From: Bacteroidia bacterium
GTDB lineage: Bacteria; Bacteroidota; Bacteroidia; Flavobacteriales; Flavobacteriaceae
Direction of reading: 5' to 3'
Assembly: GCA_030427735.1 (NCBI GenBank)
Contig: JAUIBP010000003.1
Coordinates: 310,001-374,000 of the forward strand
Length of the DNA stretch: 64,000 nt
Position numbers and translations under genes: made by a program. Shown here piece by piece: positions 39,605 to 47,914 of this stretch. The notes under the pieces are model-generated. The model did not search any database and had not been told where the DNA came from. It worked only from the letters and a program-made list of their open reading frames with translations. How positions within the stretch are numbered: the first letter of the stretch is position 1; each line of letters starts with the position of its first letter.

Positions 39605-40108
39605 ATGGAACAACTGAATTATTACAATACAAATTTCGACAAGAAAACCTTTCCCATAACTTTAGTTTGCGACAACGTTACCAACGCCCCTAATATTGGT
39701 AGTTTATTTAGAACTGCCGATGCTTTTGGTGTGGAACATTTAGCGCTTTGTGGAACGCAAATTCAATTAGGTCGCAAAATAACAAAAACCTCACGGTCTA
39801 CAGAAAAAGCAGTTTCATTTTCTATCGAAACCGATGCTTCAGATGTAGTTACCGACTTAAAACAAAAAGGCTACACCATTGTAGTTTTAGAAATCACTAA
39901 AAACAGTTCCTCTTTAAAAACAGCAATATTCACCAACACAAAACCCATAGCCATTGTTATTGGCGATGAAAATTTTGGAGTATCGGAAAGCATATTAGAA
40001 CTAGCAGACCAGGTTATACATATTGATATGTTTGGGCAAAATAGTAGTATGAATGTAGTACAAGCTACCAGCATTATTTTATACGAAATAACCAAACAAA
40101 TTCAATAA
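39605..40108 (+). CDS. TrmH family RNA methyltransferase
   Basis: This is a 167-residue single-domain SpoU/TrmH enzyme that transfers methyl to a 2'-O-ribose. The three family motifs are visible: APNIGSLFRTADAFGVEHL, IAIVIGDENFGVSE and IDMFGQNSSMNVVQATSIILYE. No N-terminal substrate-recognition domain is present, so the target (tRNA or rRNA) is open. It lies 4 bases after the DUF4159 gene in the same operon. Confidence 0.9.
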   Translation: MEQLNYYNTNFDKKTFPITLVCDNVTNAPNIGSLFRTADAFGVEHLALCGTQIQLGRKITKTSRSTEKAVSFSIETDASDVVTDLKQKGYTIVVLEITKNSSSLKTAIFTNTKPIAIVIGDENFGVSESILELADQVIHIDMFGQNSSMNVVQATSIILYEITKQIQ

Positions 40109-40129
40109 CAGTTTATTTATATTTGTTTT

Positions 40130-41215
40130 ATGAATTCAAAAATAATTGCTAACGGTATTTTAAGAGCCTTACTAACTATAGTTGTTGTGCTCATTTTTCT
40201 GTTTTTTTTATATAAAATACAATCTGTTATTGTTTATTTGGTAATCGCCGCCGTGACATCTTTGGTTGGCGGTCCTTTAGTGCGATTGTTTAAAAATAAA
40301 CTCAAGTTTAACGATAACGTGGCGGTAATTTTAACCATGTTCATTTTTGTTAGCTTATTTATCGGGCTTATTTTATTGTTTATTCCACTAGTAGTAGAAC
40401 AAGGCCATAACCTTTCACTCTTAAACTTAGAAAAATTACAAGGGAGCTTAAATAACGTGTATAAGCAAGTTGCGACTTACTTACAACATAAACATATTTA
40501 TTTAGAAGAGTCTTTAGACAATTACCATTTACTATCTAAAATTAACTATTCTGCAATACCAGAATTTCTCAATTCGTTATTAAGTGGCTTTGGATCGTTT
40601 AGTATTGGTTTCTTTTCTGTGTTATTTATTTCGTTCTTTTTACTTAAAGACAGACGCTTGTTAGAAGATAGTTTTATGGTATTAATACCAGATTCTAAAC
40701 AATCGCGCTTACGAAATTCGCTACACACCATTAAAGAATTACTTTCAAGATATTTTATTGGTTTACTTATACAAATTTCAATTTTATTCGTTATTTACTC
40801 TATTGTCTTGTTTATTTTCGGAATTAACAATGCCATAGTAATAGCTTTTTTATGTGCACTATTAAACTTAATACCATACATTGGGCCACTAATTAGTGCT
40901 ATTTTAATGGCTGTTTTAACCATGTCGAGCAATTTACAAGAAGACTTTAGTGTAATACTTCCAACAACTATTTACGTACTTATTGGTTTTGGTATCGCGC
41001 AATTAATCGACAACTTTTTTAGTCAGCCTATTATTTTTTCTAGAAGCGTAAAATCTCACCCATTAGAAATCTTTTTGGTAATTATAATCGCAGGCATTTT
41101 ATTCGGAATTATAGGTATGGTTATTGCCGTACCAGCTTACACCGCTTTAAAAGTAATTTTAAAAGAATTTTTATCTGAAAATAAAATTGTAAAGCACCTA
41201 ACTAAAAACCTATAG
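40130..41215 (+). CDS. AI-2E family transporter
   Basis: This is a 361-residue membrane protein of the AI-2E/PerM family with about eight helices. Typical pieces are the first helix pair with VIYLVIAAVTSLVGGPLVRLF, the cytosolic MVLIPDSKQSRLRNSLHTI, and the C-terminal LNLIPYIGPLISAILMA and IFSRSVKSHPLEIFLVIIIAG. Members export small molecules or act as Na+/H+ antiporters; substrate is not predictable. It lies in the operon, 7 bases before the methyltransferase gene. Confidence 0.9.
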   Translation: MNSKIIANGILRALLTIVVVLIFLFFLYKIQSVIVYLVIAAVTSLVGGPLVRLFKNKLKFNDNVAVILTMFIFVSLFIGLILLFIPLVVEQGHNLSLLNLEKLQGSLNNVYKQVATYLQHKHIYLEESLDNYHLLSKINYSAIPEFLNSLLSGFGSFSIGFFSVLFISFFLLKDRRLLEDSFMVLIPDSKQSRLRNSLHTIKELLSRYFIGLLIQISILFVIYSIVLFIFGINNAIVIAFLCALLNLIPYIGPLISAILMAVLTMSSNLQEDFSVILPTTIYVLIGFGIAQLIDNFFSQPIIFSRSVKSHPLEIFLVIIIAGILFGIIGMVIAVPAYTALKVILKEFLSENKIVKHLTKNL

Positions 41216-41222
41216 TAACTAT

Positions 41223-42413
41223 TTGAATAAAGACATATTAAATACTGAAGTTCAATATTTTATAAATGAAAATTTAAATACTATCGCAGCCAGTATCCTT
41301 TTAAAAAAACCACCGTTTGAATATTTAGATACACGCGACATTATAGAGCAAATTGAAGCTAAAAAGCGTTGTTTTAAAAAACTGCCAAGTTGGTACCACA
41401 CGCCAGGTATTTACTATCCAAATAAATTAAATATAGAGCAAACCTCTTCAGAAATTACAGCCAACTACAAAGCTGCTTTAATTTCGGGAAATTCTATAAT
41501 AGATATTACAGGAGGCTTCGGGGTAGATTGCCTTGCATTCTCCAAACACTTCGACCAAGTAACCCATTGTGAAATCAATGAAGATTTAAGCAAAATAGTT
41601 GCCCACAATTACACACAGTTAAATGCAAATATTAAAACTATTGCAACCGATGGTTTAGCATATTTAAAAGCTACAAACGAAACTTTCGATTGGATTTATA
41701 TAGATCCTTCCAGACGGCATGACAGCAAAGGCAAAGTGTTTTTTTTAAACGATTGCATGCCTAATGTACCCGAACACCTATCATTTTTATTTTCGAAATC
41801 TAAACATATTTTAGTTAAAACCTCTCCGCTGCTAGACATTACTATAGGTTATAACGAATTAAAACATGTAAAAAACCTGCATATTGTTGCAGTAAACAAC
41901 GAGGTTAAAGAATTGCTCTGGATTTTAGAGCGTGATGCCCAGACAGCAGATTTCAGCATTTGCACAACTAATATTACAAAAACTCACACCGAGACGTTTA
42001 ACTTTTTGCCCGAGGATGAAAGCCGCTTTGAAGCAGAATACCACACGCCTTTACATTTTATATACGAACCCAACGCTGCCATATTAAAATCTGGGGGGTT
42101 TAATGCAGTGGCTAATCAATTACAAATTTATAAGCTGCATAAGCATTCGCATTTATACACTTCAGAGCAATATATTGAGTTTCCTGGCCGTAGTTTTAAA
42201 GTGCTTAAAACTTTAGATTACAACAAGAAAACACTTCAAAAAGAAAACATAAACAAAGCCAATATAACCACTAGAAATTTCCCTGAAACAGTAGAACAGC
42301 TAAGAAAAAAATTGAAAATTAAAGATGGTGGTGATTTATATCTGTTTTTTACAACCGATTACAACTCTAAGAAATTAGTGCTTATTTGCGAAAAAATAGT
42401 AGCAAAACCATAA
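41223..42413 (+). CDS. THUMP-like domain class I methyltransferase
   Basis: This is a 396-residue protein starting with TTG. The central Rossmann domain shows IIDITGGFGVDCLAFS (AdoMet loop) and WIYIDPSRRHDSKGK, where DPSRR is in the catalytic position typical of nucleic-acid amino-methyltransferases. The C-terminal part carries the THUMP-like module associated with RNA binding. The likely target is tRNA or rRNA, in keeping with the RNA-modification genes upstream. It is the last gene of the run. Confidence 0.85.
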   Translation: MNKDILNTEVQYFINENLNTIAASILLKKPPFEYLDTRDIIEQIEAKKRCFKKLPSWYHTPGIYYPNKLNIEQTSSEITANYKAALISGNSIIDITGGFGVDCLAFSKHFDQVTHCEINEDLSKIVAHNYTQLNANIKTIATDGLAYLKATNETFDWIYIDPSRRHDSKGKVFFLNDCMPNVPEHLSFLFSKSKHILVKTSPLLDITIGYNELKHVKNLHIVAVNNEVKELLWILERDAQTADFSICTTNITKTHTETFNFLPEDESRFEAEYHTPLHFIYEPNAAILKSGGFNAVANQLQIYKLHKHSHLYTSEQYIEFPGRSFKVLKTLDYNKKTLQKENINKANITTRNFPETVEQLRKKLKIKDGGDLYLFFTTDYNSKKLVLICEKIVAKP

Positions 42414-42475
42414 TTCTGTAAGCTTTAACTTTCAGGTTCGACTACTTTCTAAACCAACCATTTAAACCACATATT

Positions 42476-42871
42476 ATGAAAATTAATATCCTAGCTTTAT
42501 TTTTAGTAATTACATTTTTAGGCTGTTCTAGCGACGATGATAGTTCTAACAATATGGATCCTGACCAAAACACAGAACTTATGGGTGATTTTGTTTCAGT
42601 CGCCCACCCTACTTCTGGCACTGCAATTGTAAGTGCAGACATGAGCACATTACAACTCAATGATTTTAAATCGGATGACGGGCCTCTTTTAGAACTTTAT
42701 TTAACAACAGACTTAGAGGTAACCGATTATGTATCTTTAGGTATTCTAAAAGGATTAGACGGTAACTATACTTACGATCTCCCTGATGATATTGACTTAA
42801 CTACTTACAACCATCTTGTTGTTTGGTGTGTAGATTTTAGCGTGAATTTTGGTTATGCCATTTTAAAATAA
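42476..42871 (+). CDS. DM13 domain lipoprotein
   Basis: This is a 131-residue protein with a clear lipobox (FLGC, Cys17) followed by an acidic Ser/Asp/Asn linker and a DM13 domain. The domain carries GDFVSVAHPTSGTAIVS, LNDFKSDDGPLLELYLT and NHLVVWCVDFSVNFGYAIL. DM13 is a small beta-sandwich related to DOMON domains and thought to take part in redox or haem-linked reactions; the single conserved Cys in VVWCVDF is the usual candidate ligand. The stop abuts that of the YchJ gene on the other strand. Confidence 0.85.
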   Translation: MKINILALFLVITFLGCSSDDDSSNNMDPDQNTELMGDFVSVAHPTSGTAIVSADMSTLQLNDFKSDDGPLLELYLTTDLEVTDYVSLGILKGLDGNYTYDLPDDIDLTTYNHLVVWCVDFSVNFGYAILK

Positions 42872-43255
42872 TTACACAGCAGACACATAAAACCAACATC
42901 CGTTTTCTTTAATAAATTTAGAGTTTTCGTGTATAACTTCCAGTTTCCCCCACTCTTGGTAAACGGCTTTAAACTCTACAGTTCCCGATGTATCGGTTGC
43001 TTTGCCATTGGTCGTTTTTAGTACTTCTAAACTTATCCAATTAACAGATTTTGCCCAATTTACAATCGCTTTTTTTTCTTTAACAGGCCGCGTCGTTTTA
43101 TAATGGCTCTCCATTAAATAATTACCGTTAGCCAAAACAAAAGCTGAATATCTAGAACGCATTAAAGCTTCTGCCGTTTTTACATCCATAATATTATTGT
43201 GGGCTATTTCGCAACAGTCTTTGTAATTTAAATCACTTCCACAGGGACACATCAT
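42872..43255 (-). CDS. YchJ family protein with SEC-C zinc motif
   Basis: This is a 127-residue protein beginning with the zinc-binding CPCGSDLNYKDCC. It continues with AEALMRSRYSAFVLANGNYLMES and the NTF2-like C-terminal fold with GTVEFKAVYQE and HENSKFIKENGCWFYV, exactly the YchJ layout. Function is unproven. The 51-residue basic gene lies 6 bases upstream on the same strand. Confidence 0.9.
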   Translation of the reverse strand: MMCPCGSDLNYKDCCEIAHNNIMDVKTAEALMRSRYSAFVLANGNYLMESHYKTTRPVKEKKAIVNWAKSVNWISLEVLKTTNGKATDTSGTVEFKAVYQEWGKLEVIHENSKFIKENGCWFYVSAV

Positions 43256-43261
43256 AAGGTA

Positions 43262-43417
43262 TTAATTTATTTGAGTACTGTTGGCTTGTTGTATTATGGC
43301 TTTTAACCGCTCTTCCCGCAGCTGCTGTTCTGATTTTTGCTTATTCTTCTTCCGCGCCATCAACTTAGCATGTTTAGCTTTGTTTTTTGTGTTTTTTGCG
43401 TGTCCTTTTTTTGCCAT
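43262..43417 (-). CDS. Small Lys-rich basic protein (51 residues)
   Basis: ATG at 43417 to TAA encodes 51 residues beginning MAKKGHAKNTKNK, with about one third Lys/Arg in the first 30 positions, then a helical acidic/basic tail ending in QQANSTQIN. A -7 element TAATTTTG sits at 43435-43442, so transcription would begin about 11 bases upstream. The composition suggests nucleic-acid or ribosome association. I do not know a named family. It lies 6 bases before ychJ and is likely co-transcribed with it. Confidence 0.65.
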   Translation of the reverse strand: MAKKGHAKNTKNKAKHAKLMARKKNKQKSEQQLREERLKAIIQQANSTQIN

Positions 43418-43538
43418 GGAAATCGTTTAAACTTCAAAATTACATCATTTACATAGCTTAGCACTCTAAAACTCATACTATTTCTTAAAAAATGAATACT
43501 AAACCAATGTCTTTTTTATCTTCGCAAATAAAAAAAAG

Positions 43539-44198
43539 ATGCTAAAAGCTGTTTTATTCGACATGGATGGTGTTATTGTTAACACAGAACCTTTACATTT
43601 TAAAGCCTATTACAATATGTTTGAAGCCATTGGTGTAGAAGTACCATTAGAACACTACCAAACCTACACAGGGCGATCTACTATTAACACCTGTAAGGGC
43701 ATCTGCGATCATTTTAATTTGCCACATCAACCAGAAGAATTGGTACAACTAAAAAGACAAGCTTTTAAATCGCTGTTCTTAAACGATCCCGATTTAGATT
43801 TATTACCGGGCGTATTAGACTTAATAAAAAACTACTACAATAACGGCATTACATTGGTATTGGCGTCATCGGCCTCGGAAGTAACAATTAACGATGTTTT
43901 TACCCGTTTTGATTTAGATAAATATTTTAAAGGTAAAATTTCGGGAGCTAGCTTAGCGGCATCCAAACCACATCCTGAAATCTTTTTACGAGCCGCCGAA
44001 ATTGCAGGTGAATCTACAAAACACTGTATGGTGATAGAAGATTCTACCAGCGGAATAAAAGCTGCCCACAGCGCTGGCATTTATTGTGTAGCTTTTAAAA
44101 GTCCGCATTCTAAAAATCAGGATTACACTCTAGCAAATAAAGTGATTGACAATTACAGCGCCATTCATTTTGATGCGATTAAAAGCGCATTTATTTAA
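43539..44198 (+). CDS. HAD family hydrolase, beta-phosphoglucomutase-like
   Basis: This is a 219-residue subfamily IA HAD phosphatase with a helical cap. Motif I is FDMDGVIVNTEPLH (nucleophile Asp8, acid/base Asp10), motif II LASSASEV, motif III SKPHPEIF and motif IV VIEDSTSGIKAAHSAG. The wording resembles beta-phosphoglucomutase and DOG phosphatase relatives; without maltose genes nearby, general sugar-phosphate phosphatase is equally possible. The 3' end overlaps the convergent GH25 gene by 8 bases. Confidence 0.9.
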   Translation: MLKAVLFDMDGVIVNTEPLHFKAYYNMFEAIGVEVPLEHYQTYTGRSTINTCKGICDHFNLPHQPEELVQLKRQAFKSLFLNDPDLDLLPGVLDLIKNYYNNGITLVLASSASEVTINDVFTRFDLDKYFKGKISGASLAASKPHPEIFLRAAEIAGESTKHCMVIEDSTSGIKAAHSAGIYCVAFKSPHSKNQDYTLANKVIDNYSAIHFDAIKSAFI

Positions 44199-44967
44199 TT
44201 AAAATTGACTTTAGCTCGGGATAGGTACCTTTAAAAACATTTAAATCGATATAACCTTCAACACCATCTATAGTACCTTGTTCTGTAAACTGCCAGATGG
44301 TCCAAGGCTTAGTTATTGGCTCGGTGTAATTTCCGTAATTCGCAATCCAAATCCGGTATTTATCAAATTCAGGAGTATTTAAATATTTGCTGTAAAAATG
44401 ATCGCCAGTGTAAATAATTGGAGTTACCCCATAATGCTCTTCAATATCGTCTAGCCAGCGCTTTACACCCAATTTCAACTGCTCGACCGACTGTACTGTC
44501 GATAGATTTTCAATATCTAAAATAGGCGGTAAATCTCCAGGTTTTAAATCTACATGCGTTTTAAATTGTTTCGCCTGACTTAAAGAATGCTGATTGGGTC
44601 TGTAATAATGATACGCACCACGTATAATAGATTTAGATTTTATGGTTTCCCAACGCGACAAAAATGTACTATCCAATCCGTCGGTTCCCATTGTGGCTCT
44701 AATAATTAAAAATGCAATCGGCACACTATCGTTAATATAATGCACCTTATTCCAGTCTATTTCGCCTTGATAATGCGATAAATCCACACCAAATAACGAG
44801 TGAGGATAAGCCTTAAAGATTAAATCGTTTTTAGATGATGCTGTAGCCGATTCTTGAGTAAACCTATGATATAAAAATTGTAAGTCTATTCTAAAAACAT
44901 ACGTGGTTAATGCCAAAACAAGCAATAAAATTACCAGCAAAAAACCAATAACGTATCTCTTTTTCAT
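44191..44967 (-). CDS. Glycoside hydrolase family 25 (lysozyme-like), membrane-anchored
   Basis: From the ATG at 44967 it is 258 residues, with an N-terminal anchor YVIGFLLVILLLVLALTTYV and then the GH25 barrel. It shows FGVDLSHYQGEIDW (catalytic Asp), RATMGTDG, PILDIENL with the second acidic pair, and WQFTEQGTIDGVEGYIDLNVF. GH25 enzymes hydrolyse the peptidoglycan glycan chain. An upstream ATG at 45021 is in frame but lies beyond a TACATTTG -7 element at 44973-44980 and overlaps a terminator hairpin, so the shorter form is preferred. Confidence 0.88.
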   Translation of the reverse strand: MKKRYVIGFLLVILLLVLALTTYVFRIDLQFLYHRFTQESATASSKNDLIFKAYPHSLFGVDLSHYQGEIDWNKVHYINDSVPIAFLIIRATMGTDGLDSTFLSRWETIKSKSIIRGAYHYYRPNQHSLSQAKQFKTHVDLKPGDLPPILDIENLSTVQSVEQLKLGVKRWLDDIEEHYGVTPIIYTGDHFYSKYLNTPEFDKYRIWIANYGNYTEPITKPWTIWQFTEQGTIDGVEGYIDLNVFKGTYPELKSILIK

Positions 44968-44994
44968 GGTAACAAATGTAACATAAATATGGAC

Positions 44995-45026
44995 AAAAAA
45001 AAGACACATGGCCGCAACCATGTGTC
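44995..45026 (-). terminator. Terminator of the small RNA upstream of the GH25 gene
   Basis: A perfect 9-bp stem (45003-45011 with 45018-45026) with a 6-base loop is followed on the minus strand by eight U (44995-45002). No protein gene on that strand ends here. Confidence 0.8.
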
Positions 45027-45071
45027 CGAAATTTGTATTACTTTATAGTAATACCCCTAATTAACTAATAG
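44998..45071 (-). ncRNA. Candidate small RNA of about 74 bases
   Basis: A perfect -7 element (TATATTTG, 45085-45078 on the minus strand) predicts a start near 45071. The transcript would hold two hairpins in a row, 45035-45054 (8-bp stem, 4-base loop) and the terminator hairpin 45003-45026. It encodes no plausible peptide. No -33 element is seen. It may be an independent sRNA; read-through would make it a 5' leader of the GH25 gene. The remaining 45086-45391 holds AT-rich sequence in which I see nothing else. Confidence 0.5.
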
Positions 45072-45475
45072 CTGGTACAAATATAAACCATACCAATTTA
45101 ATAGAGTTACGGTTTTCCCGTAATTTTGAAAAAAAATGAAACTTTTTTTACAGCACTCAATATGCTAATCTGTTTGTAAAAAAGTTCTCAACAATCCTTC
45201 TGCAAATCCCCAAATTAAAATACATCCATGAAATTATTGTTGCTATTAACTACAAAATATTATGATTTTTCGCCAACATGTATGTCAAGAACTTTTAGCT
45301 TAAAACAACCAAATGTTAATTTTTCATTTGCTTCAAAACACTTAAAATATTCAAATATAAACAGATAGCCTTCAATCATAAATACCCTAAATTGGGTATA
45401 TACAATAACACATCAGCTATTTTTAAAAAGATTATAAATGATTTAAAACTTATAACATTTCATTATTTTTATGTC

Positions 45476-47914
45476 ATGGAAAAATCCAACAGAAAAATCA
45501 CCTTTAAAGTCATTATCGGTTACATTATTCTTGTAAGTGTAGCCATTGCTGCGGCTTACTTAGTGTTTTCCGAAATCAAACATTTTATAAGTCTACAACG
45601 GGACGATGCTAGCGACAGAAATAAAGTGATTAATGTTGGCAATTTAATTGCAGATATTTACGAAAACGAAAGTATAGCAAGAGCTGCCATTCAGGAAGGC
45701 TCTCAAAAACGGTTCGAGTTATATGTGCAAAAAAATGATGCTTTAAATAATAGTATAGATAGTTTAGCCTTAAAACTAGACAACCAAGCTCAAGTACAGT
45801 TATTAGATAGTGTAAAACTTTTACTAAGCACTAAATTTAGCAATATTGAAGCCCTAAAACGCATAAAACAAGACAACATTTCGGAGCGTTCTATAGATAA
45901 CGCACTTCTTAAAATAAATAAAATAGAAACGTCTATTGGTAGACTTACCATTCAAGATTTTGCTAAAAACCCCGACGAACTCACTCCCGAAGTAAGACAA
46001 TCTATTGAAGAATACATTGCCATTTTAAACAAATACAATCCTAATAACGAGACCTCTAATATCAGTCAAAAACAATTAGATTCTATTGTGGTTGCAGCCA
46101 GAGACATGTTAAAACAGATTAAAAAGGATGCGCTCACGCAACGAAATAACTTGTCGGAAAAAGAAAGTAACCTCATCAAAAGCGATTTAGATGTTTCGCA
46201 AAAACTAAGACGCTTATTGTTTAACTTAGAACGTGAAATTTTAGATTACACCAAACGCTTAAACGAAGAACGCGACCAAGCTCTTGATAGAAGTATTAAA
46301 ATTTTAAGTCTAGCCGCAATATTAGGATTGGTATTAATTATATTGTTTTCTTTCATTATTTTGAATGATTTTTGGAAAAGCCAACAATACCGGCGCGATT
46401 TAGAGAAAGCAAATGCTTTTACCTCGTCATTACTACATAGTCGCGAACAGTTAATTTCTATGGTTAGCCACGATTTAAGAACACCTCTTAGCACAGTGTT
46501 TAGTTATAGCGAACTGTTAGACCATATTTCTAAAGACAGTAAAACCTCTTATTATGTAGATCGTATTAAAAAAGCTGCTAATTACATGAAGCAGCTGGTT
46601 GATGATTTACTGGAATATTCAAAATTAGAACGTGGAAAAATCACTATAGAGCATATTCCGTTTCAAATAAAACCAATTATCGATGAAGTAGTAACTAGCG
46701 TAACGTCTGTCTACCCAAACAAAAACTTAGAATTGATCCTAGAACACGACAAAGCCATAAACGCACCAATTAATGGCGATCCGTTTAGGATTCGGCAAAT
46801 ACTTTATAATTTAATAGGAAATGCTTACAAATTCACAGAAACCGGATCTATAAAAATAACCACCAAATACACCGAAAAATCTAAAGACAACCATATTTTA
46901 AACATCACTATAACAGATACAGGCATAGGAATTCCTCAAGAAAAACAATCGGTAATTTTTGAAGAATTCACTCAGGCTGAAGGCGATACCGACAAAAAAT
47001 ATGGCGGATTTGGACTAGGCTTAACCATATCTAAAAAGTTAGCTACTTTATTAAACGGTACACTTACATTTACCAGTAAACCCAATCAAGGTAGTACTTT
47101 TACACTGGCGCTTCCTGTGGTTTTTACTAAAAAAGAAATCAAAAAAGCAAAACCCGTACAACAAGTTCTTGCTCCTAACTTGCATATTGTTATGGTAGAC
47201 GATGATGCATCGTTAAGGCAATTAATAACAGACATATTAAAAACCCAAAACCTAAAAGTCACCACTTTTGAAACCGCCAATAAAGCCTTAAAGAAGTTGA
47301 AAAACATGGATTTCGACTTGGTGCTTACCGACATACAATTACCAAAAATGAATGGTTTTCATTTTATGGAAACCTTAAAAAAAGCTCCGTATTACAAGTC
47401 GCAACCCATAATTGCTGCCACAGGCAGAAAAAATTTAAATGCAGAAGTGTATACAGAAAGTGGATTCTCGGATATTATTTTCAAACCCTTTTCGGTAGAA
47501 GATATTTTAGCTTGCTTAACCAAATGGTTACCAAAAGCCCAAATATCTGCTCCAAAGTCTACGGCCACCAATGCAACTGCTTTTAAACACATTAACATAA
47601 AACCTATTTCTAGTTTTTTAGGTAATGATGAAGAGTCTTTAAAAGATACCTTACTATTGTTTTTAAACGAAACTAAACACAATTTAGAAACTCTAGAAAA
47701 AAAGGTAAACACCAACGATTTAAAAGGTATTAATGAAGTAAGCCATAAAATGCAAACCATGTTTAAACAATTGGAAATAGCTACTGCAATTCCGCACCTT
47801 ACCTATTTGGAAAACATAACAGAATTAGATAAAAAAAGAATTTCTGATGCTTTTGAAGCGCTTCAAACCATAAGCCAACCTGTAATACAGGAGATTGAAA
47901 CCTTTATAAATTAA
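45476..47914 (+). CDS. Hybrid sensor histidine kinase with receiver and Hpt domains
   Basis: From ATG 45476 it is 812 residues. Order: TM1 (about 10-30), a periplasmic helical sensor region (about 35-270, coiled-coil, four-helix type), TM2 (about 275-297), HisKA with H332 in VSHDLRTPL, HATPase with NLIGNAYKF, DTGIGI and GGFGLGL, a receiver with D619 in LTDIQLPKMNG, and a C-terminal Hpt with H757 in VSHKMQ. All phosphorelay residues are intact. An in-frame ATG 28 codons upstream is less likely. The 3' end overlaps the NtrC-type regulator gene by 11 bases, tail to tail. Confidence 0.93.
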   Translation: MEKSNRKITFKVIIGYIILVSVAIAAAYLVFSEIKHFISLQRDDASDRNKVINVGNLIADIYENESIARAAIQEGSQKRFELYVQKNDALNNSIDSLALKLDNQAQVQLLDSVKLLLSTKFSNIEALKRIKQDNISERSIDNALLKINKIETSIGRLTIQDFAKNPDELTPEVRQSIEEYIAILNKYNPNNETSNISQKQLDSIVVAARDMLKQIKKDALTQRNNLSEKESNLIKSDLDVSQKLRRLLFNLEREILDYTKRLNEERDQALDRSIKILSLAAILGLVLIILFSFIILNDFWKSQQYRRDLEKANAFTSSLLHSREQLISMVSHDLRTPLSTVFSYSELLDHISKDSKTSYYVDRIKKAANYMKQLVDDLLEYSKLERGKITIEHIPFQIKPIIDEVVTSVTSVYPNKNLELILEHDKAINAPINGDPFRIRQILYNLIGNAYKFTETGSIKITTKYTEKSKDNHILNITITDTGIGIPQEKQSVIFEEFTQAEGDTDKKYGGFGLGLTISKKLATLLNGTLTFTSKPNQGSTFTLALPVVFTKKEIKKAKPVQQVLAPNLHIVMVDDDASLRQLITDILKTQNLKVTTFETANKALKKLKNMDFDLVLTDIQLPKMNGFHFMETLKKAPYYKSQPIIAATGRKNLNAEVYTESGFSDIIFKPFSVEDILACLTKWLPKAQISAPKSTATNATAFKHINIKPISSFLGNDEESLKDTLLLFLNETKHNLETLEKKVNTNDLKGINEVSHKMQTMFKQLEIATAIPHLTYLENITELDKKRISDAFEALQTISQPVIQEIETFIN

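Noticed and set aside
40118-40125. TATATTTG just before the AI-2E transporter gene
   Set aside because: The implied start would be at or after the ATG, there is no -33 box, and the gene sits in a tight operon.
44968-45021. Longer GH25 start at 45021
   Set aside because: It would place 18 residues before the natural membrane anchor, overlap a terminator hairpin and begin upstream of the gene's own -7 element.
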